From: Doryteuthis pealeii
Taxonomy: Eukaryota > Mollusca > Cephalopoda > Myopsida > Loliginidae
Reading direction: 5' to 3'
Length of the DNA: 64,000 nucleotides
Assembly (NCBI GenBank): GCA_023376005.1
Contig: CM042141.1
Coordinates: 95,204,486-95,268,485, forward strand
The position numbers were made by a program, and so were the translations under genes. Below, one piece after another: positions 34,720 to 44,831 of the stretch (its first letter is position 1; each line of letters starts with the position of its first letter). The notes under the pieces were generated by a model. That model was not told the origin of the DNA and searched no databases. It saw nothing but the letters and a program-made list of their open reading frames with translations.

Positions 34720-35345
34720 AAACTCTCAATTTAAATCAGCTGTAGTCTACTTAAAAATTGACTTTGTTCCTCATCCTGCTCACAGTAGAGGATTTACATA
34801 AATATATACCATGCTGGCTTATCACATGTTGGTATGAGGCTTGTGAAAAACTGACCCTATAATTCTATATAAAACTTATATCCTGTCCCTCCAATCTAGC
34901 TTATGATTGCATCTTTAATCCAAAGCATACCCAGATATTTTACTTCATTCTTCCCACAGATATGGGTAAATAGTAGGGCAGACTGGATTCTTTAGCATTG
35001 GTAAGGGATATAGTCTAGAAGAAAAATTCCTAATTCAAACCAGCTTTACTTCACTATTCCACCATCTATGGGTAAATAGTAGTACAAACTGGGTTCTTTA
35101 GACTTGGTAAGGCAACCAGTCTAGGAGAAGGAAAACCCTAATTCAATCCGGCTTTACTTCACTCTTCCCCCTGCTATCCAGGACAGATTGGGTTCTATAG
35201 CTTTGGTTAGGCAACTAGTCTAGTAGGACAAACTGGGTTCTGTAGACCTGGTTAGACAACCAAACTAGGAGAAGGTAAACTCTAAATTTCAACCAGCTTT
35301 ACTCTACTTAACAATTGACCATGTGTCACATCCTGGGTTGTGTAA
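34720..35345 (+). repeat. Cluster of S2 tail fragments
   Basis: At least five partial S2 tails in the same orientation, each with 'GTAAATAGTAG' and/or 'TAGGAGAAGGAAAAC': about 34725-34800, 34935-35045, 35050-35150, 35155-35222 and 35224-35345. They look like tandem duplications of the tail rather than independent insertions. Confidence 0.7.
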
Positions 35346-35744
35346 ATACATACTATACAAACCAGATTTTGTTGGGTTTTTTTTTATCATGGTGTAAGAA
35401 TTTCAGTTGAAAATTTAACCTCCTCATTTATTCCTTCTTGTAGTCACAAATTTCCTGCCAATGTTCATCTGCCCAGTAGCTAAGCTCCCCAAAATGAAAT
35501 ATTAATTAAAAAATGTGAGGTCTCCTGGGTATGAAATTAAATTGCATCTAATAATGAAGTTACAATTTTAAAGCTCTCAAGAATGTGGAATACCCCTTCA
35601 TTGCCATTACTCCCAGGTCTACTCTGACCCGGAGTGGTAGCATTTGCTAGGGTTCCATCTATGGGTTAAATATTTAAAAAATGAGTTTAGAAAAATTGAA
35701 TTTTTAAAAAAATTGAATGCCCATCAAGAATGAATAAAACAAAA

Positions 35745-35812
35745 CTTCTTCTGCATAAAATAACCCCCAAAAGTTGACATGCCGTTAAATCCAACCAACC
35801 AACCAACTAACC
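35745..35812 (-). repeat. S3-like head, reversed
   Basis: 'ATAAAATAACCCCCAAAAGT' then 'TTGACATGCCGTTAAATCC' and (AACC)n is the reverse of the (TTGG)n-CATGTCAA-TATTTTAT head. Confidence 0.65.
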
Positions 35813-35819
35813 AAAGATG

Positions 35820-36560
35820 TAAGATTTGAATTAACTGACCAAATTATAATATCAAGATGCATTAGAATTTTACATTTTCCTCAGAGGAATTCCCTGTGGC
35901 ATCATGGGTAATGTGCTGGACATATATTTGTAATGGAATATATTAAATTAGTAATGTAAATTAAATATGTAATAAAATATATTAAATTAGAAGGACTAAT
36001 GAAATCAAATAAGAATGCATATAAAAAACTACACTTATTTTTAATTATATTCTAATTGGTTTCTATATAAAATCATTCATAGGATTGATTTTAATATGTT
36101 GGAAAATAAAACAATAATATTAGAAATCAATAACACCAAGTAATTATTTATTAAATCTGGTTTTGTTAAAACCAATATGCAAATTAAACACACCATATAT
36201 TATGTAAACCTTAATTCTTAGTGATATATAAGACACATTGCAGGATTTTAAATGCACTAATACCATGGGCTGTTTTGATGCAAATCTACCTCAGATTTTC
36301 ATAGAGACCTCGTTAATGAATAAGATTTATTCTAAGCATTAATGATTTTGACTATGACTAAATTAAACACTCATTGATAAACTTATGCAATTATTGAGGG
36401 TATTGTGATGTAAGTAGTGACATAGTTTCGTTTACAGACAGACACCAAATCTCCATAATAATAAGGTTTATGCAAAGTAGTCATTTTTAGTTTTCAATTT
36501 CTTCAAATTTAAAACTCCTAATTTATTCTTTAAATCAGAGTTTCTCAACGGGAGCCATAT
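35820..36560. other. No gene seen
   Basis: Very AT-rich. 36075-36180 resembles the reverse of 40000-40105 (shared 'AATAATTA' and 'ATCAATCCTA' blocks), part of an unclassified local repeat family. Confidence 0.45.
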
Positions 36561-36564
36561 GTAC

Positions 36565-36645
36565 TTGTGAAAAAGGGATAGGCTCCCCCGCTGTTCAGCT
36601 GATACCGATTTTAGGCCACCCTGACGACTTTAATTACATACTCTA
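36565..36645 (+). repeat. S1 tail fragment
   Basis: 'AAAGGGATAGGCTCCCCCGC' and 'GCTGATACCGATTTTAGGCC' are the S1 end. Confidence 0.7.
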
Positions 36646-37217
36646 TGTATACTATATTACTTATTTTATGAGTAGATTTAATTTGAGTAGATTGAAATGC
36701 ATTCAGAATATTGTCATTTCATTTTCAATCCGTATATATCTATATATCATTCACATATTAAGTACAATAAAATATATTTTAAAAAGTTTGTCATCTAGAT
36801 TTTTTAAAACACAGCTAAACTTAATATCTCATCTTTTGATGTTCTGTGGAATATTTTGAGAAGTGTATTTTTGAAATATTTCTAACAGAAAAATGGAAAA
36901 CATTTTAGAACAATGGTTTGAATTTTCCAAAGGTCAAACTATTGTTCTGTCATTTTCTTAATGATGTATATATATTTTTTTTTATTCAAGTTTTATGCAT
37001 TCTATTAAGTTCAATACAGAGCAATATTCAATTGTATCATTATTGATCCCAACTACTTTGTGATATTTTTTGCTTGAAATTATATAATCATATACAGGCC
37101 GCAAAGATTGAGAGAAAAATAATGTAGCGTTCAAGTGTTATTATCTGAAAAATATCTTTAATTTAACTAAGGAATTACATTGATTTAGTTAATGTAAGGT
37201 AGGGTCCTGAAGAAGTC

Positions 37218-37313
37218 TTTTTAGCCCATATCATTAATGTGTTTAACATTTTGTGATGTGTGTTTTCTTAGTATATGGTTTGAATAATTTGCAAACCAGT
37301 TTTAATAAAACCA
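37218..37313 (+). repeat. 96-bp direct repeat, copy 1
   Basis: Identical over 96 bases to 39915-40010, 2.7 kb downstream ('TTTTTAGCCCATATCATTAA' to 'TTTTAATAAAACCA'). Family unknown. Confidence 0.9.
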
Positions 37314-37463
37314 ATTTGATTGACATCATGGTAGGCCCTTTATTTTTCCTCTAATAATAATATTAATAGTATTATTACTGCTCTGTATTTTTCATATATT
37401 GAGCACTTCTGGATAATTTACTGATGCCACTGCAATGGAAAAGTTAAAGCAGCAATTGGATAC

Positions 37464-37519
<56 letters not shown>
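37464..37519. repeat. (TA)n microsatellite
   Basis: About 27 units with one TTTA interruption. Confidence 0.95.
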
Positions 37520-37521
<2 letters not shown>

Positions 37522-37544
37522 TTCCTTGTATTTGTAAAACCCGT

Positions 37545-37578
37545 CTGATGAGGCTAAGACTCATTTTTGGAGTCGAAA
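37545..37578 (+). ncRNA. Hammerhead-like ribozyme core motif
   Basis: CTGATGA (37545-37551) is followed by a perfect 5-bp stem GACTC/GAGTC (37558-37562 and 37570-37574), then GAAA (37575-37578). These are the two conserved core strands of a hammerhead ribozyme in the right order. Against it, six unpaired bases lie between the first core strand and stem II, and no clear stem III with a cleavage site follows. Possibly a decayed terminus of a Penelope-like element. Confidence 0.3.
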
Positions 37579-37806
37579 TAAAAAATATAACAGGATGATG
37601 GTTAAGTTTTTTTTTCTTTGAAAGTTAAATATTGCTCTGTATATAATTTAATTTATTGATTATTATACATTGAGCTCTTTTTAGGGATTTATCAAAATCC
37701 TTGTATAAGTATATATGTTTGTCCCTACAAAAGCATACAGTTTGGTTGTACAGTGAGATCTGATGATCCCAAATAGAATCACCCCTTACTTACCAGTCAT
37801 TTGGAT

Positions 37807-37812
37807 TACCTT

Positions 37813-37897
<85 letters not shown>
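37807..37897. repeat. (CA)n(TA)n microsatellite
   Basis: About 27 CA units followed by about 18 TA units. Confidence 0.95.
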
Positions 37898-37900
<3 letters not shown>

Positions 37901-38184
37901 GCCCCAAAACCATGCTTGCAATTCTGGGTATCAATCAAATTTCACAAAGTCCAATGTGGACACCATTTGGAATAATATAAGAATATTTACATCCCCCCTC
38001 GAGTTTTTTGCCTATTATAAATAAATTCTATCTCTAATAAATTATTTACATATTCTACCTTATTTCCAAAGTTAATTAGTTCTAGGAGAACACTAATGGG
38101 AATGATATCAAAATATGTAAAATATCTCTAATAGTAAGCAGTATTTATCATCATATATACATATATATTTACCAACCCCTTCAC

Positions 38185-38418
38185 ACAAGCAGGAATTTAA
38201 CAGATTTGAATTCAGAGTTTTCCTTCTTCTAGACTGATTACCTATCCAAGGTTAAAGAATCCAGTTTGCCCTACTATTTACCCATAGCTGGAGGGAGAAT
38301 ATATGGATTCATACCTTTCCCAAGAGTATTAGTGCTCTGTGAAACAGCCTCATCCAGGATGTGAACTTGGGTCAATGAGTCCATTTCCTATGACTCTAAC
38401 ATCATTACACCAGGCACC
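38185..38418 (-). repeat. S2 SINE, reversed
   Basis: 'ACAAGCAGGAATTTAACAG', 'CTACTATTTACCCATAGC' and the head end 'CATCATTACACCAGGC' near 38404-38413. Confidence 0.85.
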
Positions 38419-38499
38419 TCTTTTAATTAACTTTTAAAATTTCATGTCCTCTTAAAGTTTCTCTGAATGTTTGAGATGAGGCTTGATGATTAGTATTAT

Positions 38500-38945
38500 C
38501 TGCGTTATTCGGACTATTGTCCCCATCTTCATTGTTATTTGTACAACATTTCGGCCGATATGCCTCAGGTATTTCTTGTCGACTCGGGTTCTTTTTCGTT
38601 TCTTGTCGTAATCGGGAGCCATCACGAAACTTTGAATCTAACCCTTTAATTAGTCCACGGGGGTATCCTGTTCTCATTCCGCTAACCATAGCTGGGGTAG
38701 GAGTTGTGTTAATTATTTTTCTATGTTACTGCCTCTACTCAGGAATGAACCTGAAATCCAGAGATAACTGTCACTTAGAACTGTCTTAACCTGACTACCT
38801 TATCCACTAGGCCATGTGTCCAATTGAAGGTTCCCGAGTCCGACAAGAAATACCTGAAGAAGGTCAGAGGGCATATCGGCTGAAACATTGTACAAATAAC
38901 AATGAAGATGGGGACAATAGTCCGAATAACGCAGATAATACTGTT
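38500..38945. repeat. Fold-back repeat with tRNA-Arg-like centre (copy 1)
   Basis: About 75 bases at 38500-38575 ('GCGTTATTCGGACTATTGTC' onward) are the near-perfect reverse complement of 38868-38943. Inside, the reverse strand of 38715-38825 has 'GGCCTAGTGGATAAGG' (box A) and 'CAGGTTCATTCCTGAG' (box B), a tRNA-Arg-like SINE head. Related but diverged structures lie at 46490-46945 and 48790-49625. The right arm contains CTGAAGA...GAAAC (38854-38886). Confidence 0.75.
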
Positions 38946-39099
38946 AAAATTAATATAACATTTTGGCAGGTCTGTTCTTTGGCCTTCATCAGGTTTAGAA
39001 TCCATCAGAAAAGAAGAAGAAATTCTTACCAATAATGCCGAATCTTGATTACTCTCCTCAGAGTCATGAACAACGTCCAAGATTTGTCGAGTGCCAAGA

Positions 39100-39520
39100 T
39101 ATCTTTTTATTTTCTTATTCTCTTCACTGATAACTCATGAAAGTTTGGAACAAATTTATTTTGAATAAATTTACTTCGTTTTGCCTATCGTTTGTTATTT
39201 CATCATACTTCAGTTTGCAACTTTTCAATTTCTGTGAGCCTCTCTTGGTGATGGTGATGGGAGTTGCATTGCCTCATCAATGCCAAGGGATTATTGTTGG
39301 CACAGAAAAGCCGTCTCACAGGAGTTGAAAGTTATACAAGTTATACAAGGTCCAATTTCTCAGAATAAGATCATTGCTTTTGTTGCCATAGGTGACAGTG
39401 GTCTCAAAGGCCATTGGTTTGAAAATATTGTGATCAGTGTATTTCACACGCCTGGTCTTCTCAACTTTGTTGGCAGCAGAATTTGGAGTGGAGGGTCAAA
39501 AGTATCCAAACATGTAAAAC
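39100..39520. other. Unclassified stretch
   Basis: Moderate base balance, with a 108-codon plus-strand frame (39280-39606) that runs into a CA/TA microsatellite (39529-39580). No domain recognised. Confidence 0.35.
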
Positions 39521-39527
39521 AAGAATC

Positions 39528-39558
<31 letters not shown>

Positions 39559-39721
39559 ACATATATATATATATATATAGTATTTTTGGATCTTAACCAA
39601 AAATAACAATGTATAGTTTTTTATGTGTGCTGTGCATCAGAGAGATTGTAGCAGCCTGGTTTTGTGTTTTACATACTTCAAGGTAAACATGGAAAAATGA
39701 TGTATTAGCTGTCTCCGTTTT

Positions 39722-39722
<1 letters not shown>

Positions 39723-39766
<44 letters not shown>
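39723..39766. repeat. (TA)n microsatellite
   Basis: About 21 units. Confidence 0.95.
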
Positions 39767-39770
<4 letters not shown>

Positions 39771-39914
39771 ATAATGGAGATTATGTGTCTGTCTGTGAAC
39801 GAAACAATATCATTATCAATGTCACAACTCACTTAGTTATTTATGTTATATTCTCAATGGTTATTAAATAATCATTATTTAATCTTAATTGGCATCTTAT
39901 TTATCAACAATAGA

Positions 39915-40010
39915 TTTTTAGCCCATATCATTAATGTGTTTAACATTTTGTGATGTGTGTTTTCTTAGTATATGGTTTGAATAATTTGCAAACCAGTTTT
40001 AATAAAACCA
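39915..40010 (+). repeat. 96-bp direct repeat, copy 2
   Basis: Identical to 37218-37313. After it the two loci diverge immediately ('CCATGTTT' against 'CCAATTTG'). Confidence 0.9.
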
Positions 40011-40120
40011 TGTTTAATAAATAATTACTTGGTTTTATTGATTTCTATCCTTTGTTATTGTTTTATTCTCCAATGTATTAAAATCAATCCTATGTATAAT
40101 CTTTTGGCTTTTTTGGCTAG

Positions 40121-40171
<51 letters not shown>
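40121..40171. repeat. (TA)n microsatellite
   Basis: TA units with two TATTAT slips. Another (TA)n lies at 40351-40390. Confidence 0.95.
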
Positions 40172-40173
<2 letters not shown>

Positions 40174-40179
40174 AACTCC

Positions 40180-40240
40180 TGCCTTGGATCATTTCGTTTG
40201 TCAGTGTGGCTTCATGGCTCGCAGCAGGGCTGAGCTGCTG
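40180..40240 (+). pseudogene. LINE 3' end with zinc-finger-like end
   Basis: The plus strand reads 'FVCQCGFMARSRAELLSHSR' then 'KHKMSS' and a stop. The H-X3-H end and its place just before the stop match the C-terminal finger of the longer ORF in several invertebrate LINEs (compare 28426-28790). The first Cys spacing is short. Only the last 25 or so codons are present. Confidence 0.5.
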
Positions 40241-40347
40241 TCACACTCGAGGAAACATAAAATGTCTTCTTAACAGCATGCACAACATGGGAGGAATCAA
40301 ATTACTCACTGCTGACCCTCATCTATCGTTCTCGATAGGAGAGTCCA

Positions 40348-40393
<46 letters not shown>

Positions 40394-40404
40394 AGAATGT
40401 CCAT

Positions 40405-40640
40405 TTTATTTTAGACTAAACAACTATAGACAAAGAATCAAATCTCTGGATCACAACAAATTAATACCTGTAGAACAACACTTCCACTCAAATGGTCATG
40501 ATTTTAACAGAGATGCTAAATTCACAATCATTGAAAGAACTGAGAAAGATATTGGCATAAAATTGGTAATAAAAAACAGGAAAACAAATGGATTAAAATA
40601 ATGAAAAGTTTTTATCCATTTGGATTTAATATAAAACTTG
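40405..40640 (+). pseudogene. GIY-YIG endonuclease C-terminus, Penelope-like
   Basis: The frame reads 'LIPVEQHFHSNGHDFNRDAK' then 'FTIIERTEKD', and after a break 'KSFYPFGFNIKLDNP'. The HF...HDF...IIE...W...L.P.GLN layout is the distal part of the GIY-YIG nuclease that ends Penelope-like proteins. The GIY-YIG motif itself is upstream and missing, removed at a (TA)n tract. The RTE LINE that follows may have inserted into this element, because short inverted sequence from its 3' side recurs at 42442-42480. Confidence 0.5.
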
Positions 40641-40727
40641 ACAACCCATCCTGGTAATAAAATGTGGGAGACACCAACACCTACAAAAATAAACAAAAAC
40701 ACTGACCACCAAATTGGAAATGAAGAA

Positions 40728-40728
<1 letters not shown>

Positions 40729-40786
<58 letters not shown>
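40729..40786 (+). repeat. (CT)n microsatellite
   Basis: About 28 CT units with one slip, directly in front of the RTE fragment. Confidence 0.95.
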
Positions 40787-40787
<1 letters not shown>

Positions 40788-40789
40788 GC

Positions 40790-42174
40790 TTAGGCTATGC
40801 AATGCAGTATATAGACAAAATAGAATAGATAAATGGACAAAAGGCTGCATCCTTCCATTCCCCAAAAAGGGAGACCTAGGAATTACTAAAAACTACAGAG
40901 GCATAACTCTTACTGCTATTGCAGCTAAGATATATAATGCTCTTCTTCTTAATCGCATCTGACCCGAAATAGAGAAAATCCTTAGGAAAAACCAAAACGG
41001 ATTCCGCAGAAATTGATCCACAACCTCTCAGATCCTGACTATTTGACGGATCATAGAAGGGGTTCGAGCAAAGAATCTAGAAGCAATGCTGCTATTCGTA
41101 GATTTCTCCAAGGCATTTGATTCCATACACAGAGGGAAAATGGAACAAATACTACTAGCATATGGTCTCCCCAAAAAAACAGTAGCCACTATAACAATGC
41201 TCTACAAAGACACTAAAGCAATGGTATGCTCACCTGATGGCGACACCGATTTCTTTGACATCGCCATGGGAGTCCTACAAGGAGATACATTAGCACCGTA
41301 TATATATTCATAATATGCCTAGACTATGTACTCCGGACATCACTAGATACCATAAAAGAAAAAGGTTTCACACTAAAAAAGGCAAGAAGCAGGCGATATC
41401 CTGCACTGACTATCACAGATGCAGACTACACTGATGACCTTGTACTTCTTGCAGATACACTGGCACAGGCCGAGGCACAGCTGCATAACCTGGAGAAGGC
41501 AGCAAAGAATATTGGCCTTTATGTGAATTCAGATAAAACTGAGTTCAGATGTTTAAAAAAGAAAGGAGGCATCTCTACATTAAAAGATAAGCCTCTAAAG
41601 CCAGTAGAACAATTCACATACCTAGGTAGTAATATCTCATCCACAGAAAGCGATGTTAATACACGAATAGGAAAAGCATGGTCAGCCACAAACAAATTAT
41701 CATTCATATGTAAATCCGATCACACTGACAAGTTAAAGCAACAATTCTTCCAGGCTGTGGTTGTATCAGCACTGCTGTACAGCTGCACCACTTGGACCCT
41801 AACAAGGCCCCTTGAGAATAAGCTAGATGGGAGCTGCATGAGAATGCTGCGTGCTGTCTTGAACAAATCATGGAAACAACACCCCACAAGGAAACAGCTG
41901 TATGGCCACCTGCCTCCCATTTCACAAACCATCTGAGTGATACGGATAAGGCATGCTGGACACTGCTGGAGAAGCAAGGATGAGCTCATAAGTGACATTC
42001 TCCTGTGGAAACCAACACATGGGCATGCTAGTGTGGGCTGCCCACCAAGGACCTACATTGACCAACTCTGCGAGGATGCTGGATGCTGCGTGGAGGACCT
42101 TCCTGAGTCAATGAATGATAGGGAGGGTTGGCAAGAGATTGTTATGGATATCCATGCTGATTGCGCGGCATGAT
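40790..42174 (+). pseudogene. RTE-type LINE, reverse transcriptase to 3' end
   Basis: This is the longest transposon protein remnant in the window. In order: 'LRLCNAVYRQNRIDKWTKGC', 'ILPFPKKGDLGITKNYRGIT', a stop at 40960, 'VDFSKAFDSIHRGKMEQILL' (palm motif A with catalytic Asp), 'GVLQGDTLAPYI' (motif B). A 2-base TA insertion near 41302-41308 then shifts the frame. 'LTITDADYTDDLVLLADT' (motif C; YADD altered to YTDD) follows, then 'FTYLGSNISSTESDVNTRIG', 'LLYSCTTWTLTRPLENKLDG', 'SWKQHPTRKQLYGHLPPISQ', a stop at 41934, and 'RHAGHCWRSKDELISDILLW' to the natural end. The endonuclease half is missing; a fragment of it sits at 1515-2276. The 3' end is followed by (TGA)n, as expected of RTE. Confidence 0.92.
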
Positions 42175-42186
42175 GATGATGATGAT
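42172..42186 (+). repeat. (TGA)n 3' tail of the RTE LINE
   Basis: Five TGA units directly after the last codons of the RTE ORF; RTE elements end in short tandem repeats instead of poly(A). Confidence 0.85.
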
Positions 42187-42196
42187 ATATATATAT

Positions 42197-42435
42197 GTTA
42201 GCTCAGTCGGTAGAGCATTTGGCTAGAAACCACAAGGTTTCTAGTTTGATACCGGTCCTCGCCAACTTGCGTAGTAGCACAGGTATCTGTGCGGTAAAGT
42301 AAGGAGCTGATGGTAGGTGTGACGCTCCACCTCAGACGCTAAAATAATCTCCTTGGTCTAGTGAAAAGGGGATAGACTCCCTCACTGATTGGCTGATACC
42401 GACTTTAAGCCGCCACGACGACTTTACTTTTTATA
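42197..42435 (+). repeat. S1 SINE, complete
   Basis: 'GTTAGCTCAGTCGGTAGAGC' (box A) and 'GTTTGATACCGGTCCTCGCC' (box B region), then the body to 'GATACCGACTTTAAGCCGCC'. It sits directly behind the RTE tail. Confidence 0.9.
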
Positions 42436-42441
42436 TATATT

Positions 42442-42480
42442 GAGAGTTGTTCATTTCCAATTTGGTGGTCAGAGTGTTTG
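42442..42480. repeat. Inverted match to 40690-40728
   Basis: 'TTTCCAATTTGGTGGTCAG' here is the reverse complement of sequence ending at 40728, so the pair brackets the (CT)n, RTE and S1 block. Confidence 0.8.
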
Positions 42481-42669
42481 TATATACATTCAACTTTCAA
42501 AGATTCCTCATGTATATATAAAAGATTTCAACCAGAAGATGATTTTCACTGAACTGATGGATTCACCACTTTTAATAGATTTTTTTTCTTGGATTTTTGT
42601 GGCTTTTCAAGAACTTTGAAAACTTATTTGAATTTACTAAGAACAATTTCTTTCAGAAGAAACTTTCTT

Positions 42670-42692
42670 CTGACGATGACCTAAGGTCAAAA
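42670..42692 (+). ncRNA. Degenerate hammerhead-like motif
   Basis: CTGACGA, then a perfect 5-bp stem TGACC-TAA-GGTCA, then AAAT where a hammerhead needs GAAA. The guanine of the second core strand is lost, so it would be inactive. It lies in the tail region after the Penelope-like fragment. Confidence 0.25.
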
Positions 42693-42770
42693 TTTGTTGA
42701 GAACAATTGAAATATATATAACATAAGAGAAATATTCCTCTTTGTCTCACAACTTTTTGTTCATCTTAAA

Positions 42771-42800
42771 TATGTATATATATATATATATATAAATATG

Positions 42801-42857
<57 letters not shown>
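42771..42857. repeat. (TA)n(TG)n microsatellite
   Basis: TA blocks to 42821, then about 18 TG units. Confidence 0.95.
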
Positions 42858-42860
<3 letters not shown>

Positions 42861-42861
42861 A

Positions 42862-43163
42862 GTAAATAAGTCCACCAAAGTTCAGGTCCCGAGTACTTTC
42901 GGCATTTCAAAGTGCCATCATCAAAACCCCCAAATACTAGAAGCTTTATACATAAAACAATACAAACCATCCTTAAACAAAATTAATTTCCAATACAGTA
43001 CACACATTTTAAAATGCCTATAACACCTTTCTCACCAATTCTTCTCCTTTCAGCCTCCACATTAAATATAATTTAAAAAAAACTGGAACACATCACCCCT
43101 GATGATGGTACTTCGAAGTGCCGAAAGTACTTGTGACCTGAACTTTGGTGGACTTATCCACGA
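42862..43163. repeat. Inverted repeat pair with hammerhead-like cores
   Basis: 42862-42935 and 43093-43163 are about 70-base inverted copies ('GTCCACCAAAGTTCAGGTC' against 'GACCTGAACTTTGGTGGAC'). The right arm carries CTGATGA (43099-43105), a six-pair stem with one GU (GGTACT/AGTGCC) and GAAA (43123-43126). The left arm, read on the minus strand, has the same layout with TTGATGA (42897-42924). Stem III and a cleavage site are not convincing. Probably the two inverted termini of a Penelope-like element remnant. Confidence 0.7.
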
Positions 43164-43283
43164 ATTCCACCCAAATATTAAAAAGTTGGCCAGAAAACTC
43201 GAAAAGATCAAAAATAAAATTGTTAAACAGGAGATGTGTCTTTTGTTTAATTCTACATGTATAAATGAAAGAATGCTGCCCAA

Positions 43284-43285
<2 letters not shown>

Positions 43286-43339
<54 letters not shown>

Positions 43340-43377
43340 TTATAAAGTACAGTGAATTGCTTTTGAAATTAGCCTCA

Positions 43378-43434
<57 letters not shown>
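43286..43434. repeat. (CA)n, (TA)n microsatellites
   Basis: (CA)n at 43286-43318, (TA)n at 43319-43340, then a pure (TA)n at 43381-43434. Confidence 0.95.
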
Positions 43435-43435
<1 letters not shown>

Positions 43436-43467
43436 GTTAAGAAATAACAAAAGACTAAGAGATTTAG

Positions 43468-43530
43468 CATTTATATATATGCATTTATATATATAGATGC
43501 TAAATCTCTAAGTCTTTTGTTATTTCTTTA
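43468..43530. repeat. Small palindrome around TATATGCA
   Basis: 'AATAACAAAAGACTAAGAGA' (from 43443) is mirrored by 'AAATCTCTAAGTCTTTTGTT' (43502-43521), with 'TAGCATTTATATATA' repeats between. Confidence 0.75.
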
Positions 43531-43648
43531 CTTATATATTTGCTCTGTGACTCTAACATTAAGAGCACACATTGAGCTCTCAAACTGTGACAGTTTTTTA
43601 AAATAAAACTCTTGTGTCATAAGGAAGATTGCTTCTCTGGACTTTTGG

Positions 43649-43651
<3 letters not shown>

Positions 43652-43690
<39 letters not shown>
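43652..43690. repeat. (TA)n microsatellite
   Basis: About 19 units; another of about 22 units lies at 43914-43957. Confidence 0.95.
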
Positions 43691-43694
<4 letters not shown>

Positions 43695-43696
43695 TT

Positions 43697-43910
43697 GTAA
43701 AGTTGCCAGAGTGGTCTACTGTTGGTATTAGACAGACTGAGGGAGTCTCTACCCTTTTTCCCAGCACTAGACAAACATGATTATTTTTGCTGAGGTGGAG
43801 TGCCACACCTACCATCAGCTCTCCACTTTAGCACGAAGATCAGATTACATAATCTGTTCTACCTATGCACTGAGCTGGCAGGGACTATACTGACAGAGCT
43901 AAACATGCCA
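43697..43910 (-). repeat. S1 SINE, reversed
   Basis: 'TCCCAGCACTAGACAAAC' body and 'CTGAGCTGGCAGGGAC' head side, ending at 'CTGACAGAGCTAAACATGCC'. Confidence 0.8.
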
Positions 43911-43911
43911 C

Positions 43912-43962
<51 letters not shown>

Positions 43963-44242
43963 CCAAGCGTGTTGGTAGATCCTTGCGGAGAGAAAAAACC
44001 CGGCAGAGAGTTTGATTGTAAAAATATACTACCAAACATCAACCAGGAAGAAAAAAATTTTTGAAAAAAAGAAAAGACCAAGATATTCGTACCAACAAAA
44101 AATAATCTATTGGTATAGTATTTGGCCAAAAGAAAAAACAATTTATATGTATATATATGTATATAAGATATATATATATATTCATATAACCGCTAGGAGA
44201 AGCTAATTTGTAAAAAGTGCTCGATACCTAAGTAGAGCCAAG

Positions 44243-44403
44243 TAATAAAGATAATCTACTGAGTCAGACGAACCTACTATTAGTTTCGCATAAAGCTCTT
44301 CAGGGCTAAAATCTGACTCTATTTTAAATCTGAGTCAGATTTTAGCCCTGAAGAGCTTTATGCGAAACTAATAGTAGGTTCGTCTGACTCAGTAGATTAT
44401 CTT

Positions 44404-44408
<5 letters not shown>
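44243..44408. repeat. Perfect palindrome, 77-base arms, 12-base centre
   Basis: 44243-44319 and 44332-44408 are exact reverse complements. Each arm, read outward, contains CTGAAGA-GCTTTATGC-GAAAC (44348-44368 on the plus strand), a hammerhead-like core with a very short stem II. The left flank 'GTGCTCGATACC' and 'AAGTAGAGC' is shared with the flank of the 47312-47529 palindrome, so both are the same kind of element end. A Penelope-like GIY-YIG remnant lies 420 bases to the right, pointing toward it. Confidence 0.92.
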
Positions 44409-44434
<26 letters not shown>

Positions 44435-44663
44435 ACTATAGTCTGGGATAGTCACCACTTCATCTTTCACTGGAATGGTGCACCAGATTGCAGTAGTTTT
44501 AGGAGAGTGCTCGATATAAAGAATAGAGCTATTATATAATATTATATAATATCTCGCTTGGAATATAATATAAGGGCATAAGTTATATTATTAGGTTTTT
44601 CTACAAGACATCATCAACATCCACACACATATATATATATCTATATTACTCCATAAAAATAGA

Positions 44664-44664
44664 A

Positions 44665-44698
<34 letters not shown>

Positions 44699-44760
44699 GT
44701 TAAGGGCTACTACACACACATATATATACATATATATATATACATATATATATATATATC
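44664..44760. repeat. (AAT)n and (TA)n microsatellites
   Basis: (AAT)n at 44664-44697, CA/TA mix at 44711-44760, and a second (AAT)n near 44776-44791. Confidence 0.9.
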
Positions 44761-44831
44761 ATTCTATAAAAAGTACAATAATAATAATAATAAATTTGGG
44801 GCTACTGTAGGCTATTGGGGATTTAATAACG

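Noticed and set aside
38775..39080. 101-codon minus-strand ORF as a host gene
   Set aside because: It overlaps the arm and tRNA-like centre of a fold-back repeat; the hydrophobic stretch comes from the inverted arm.
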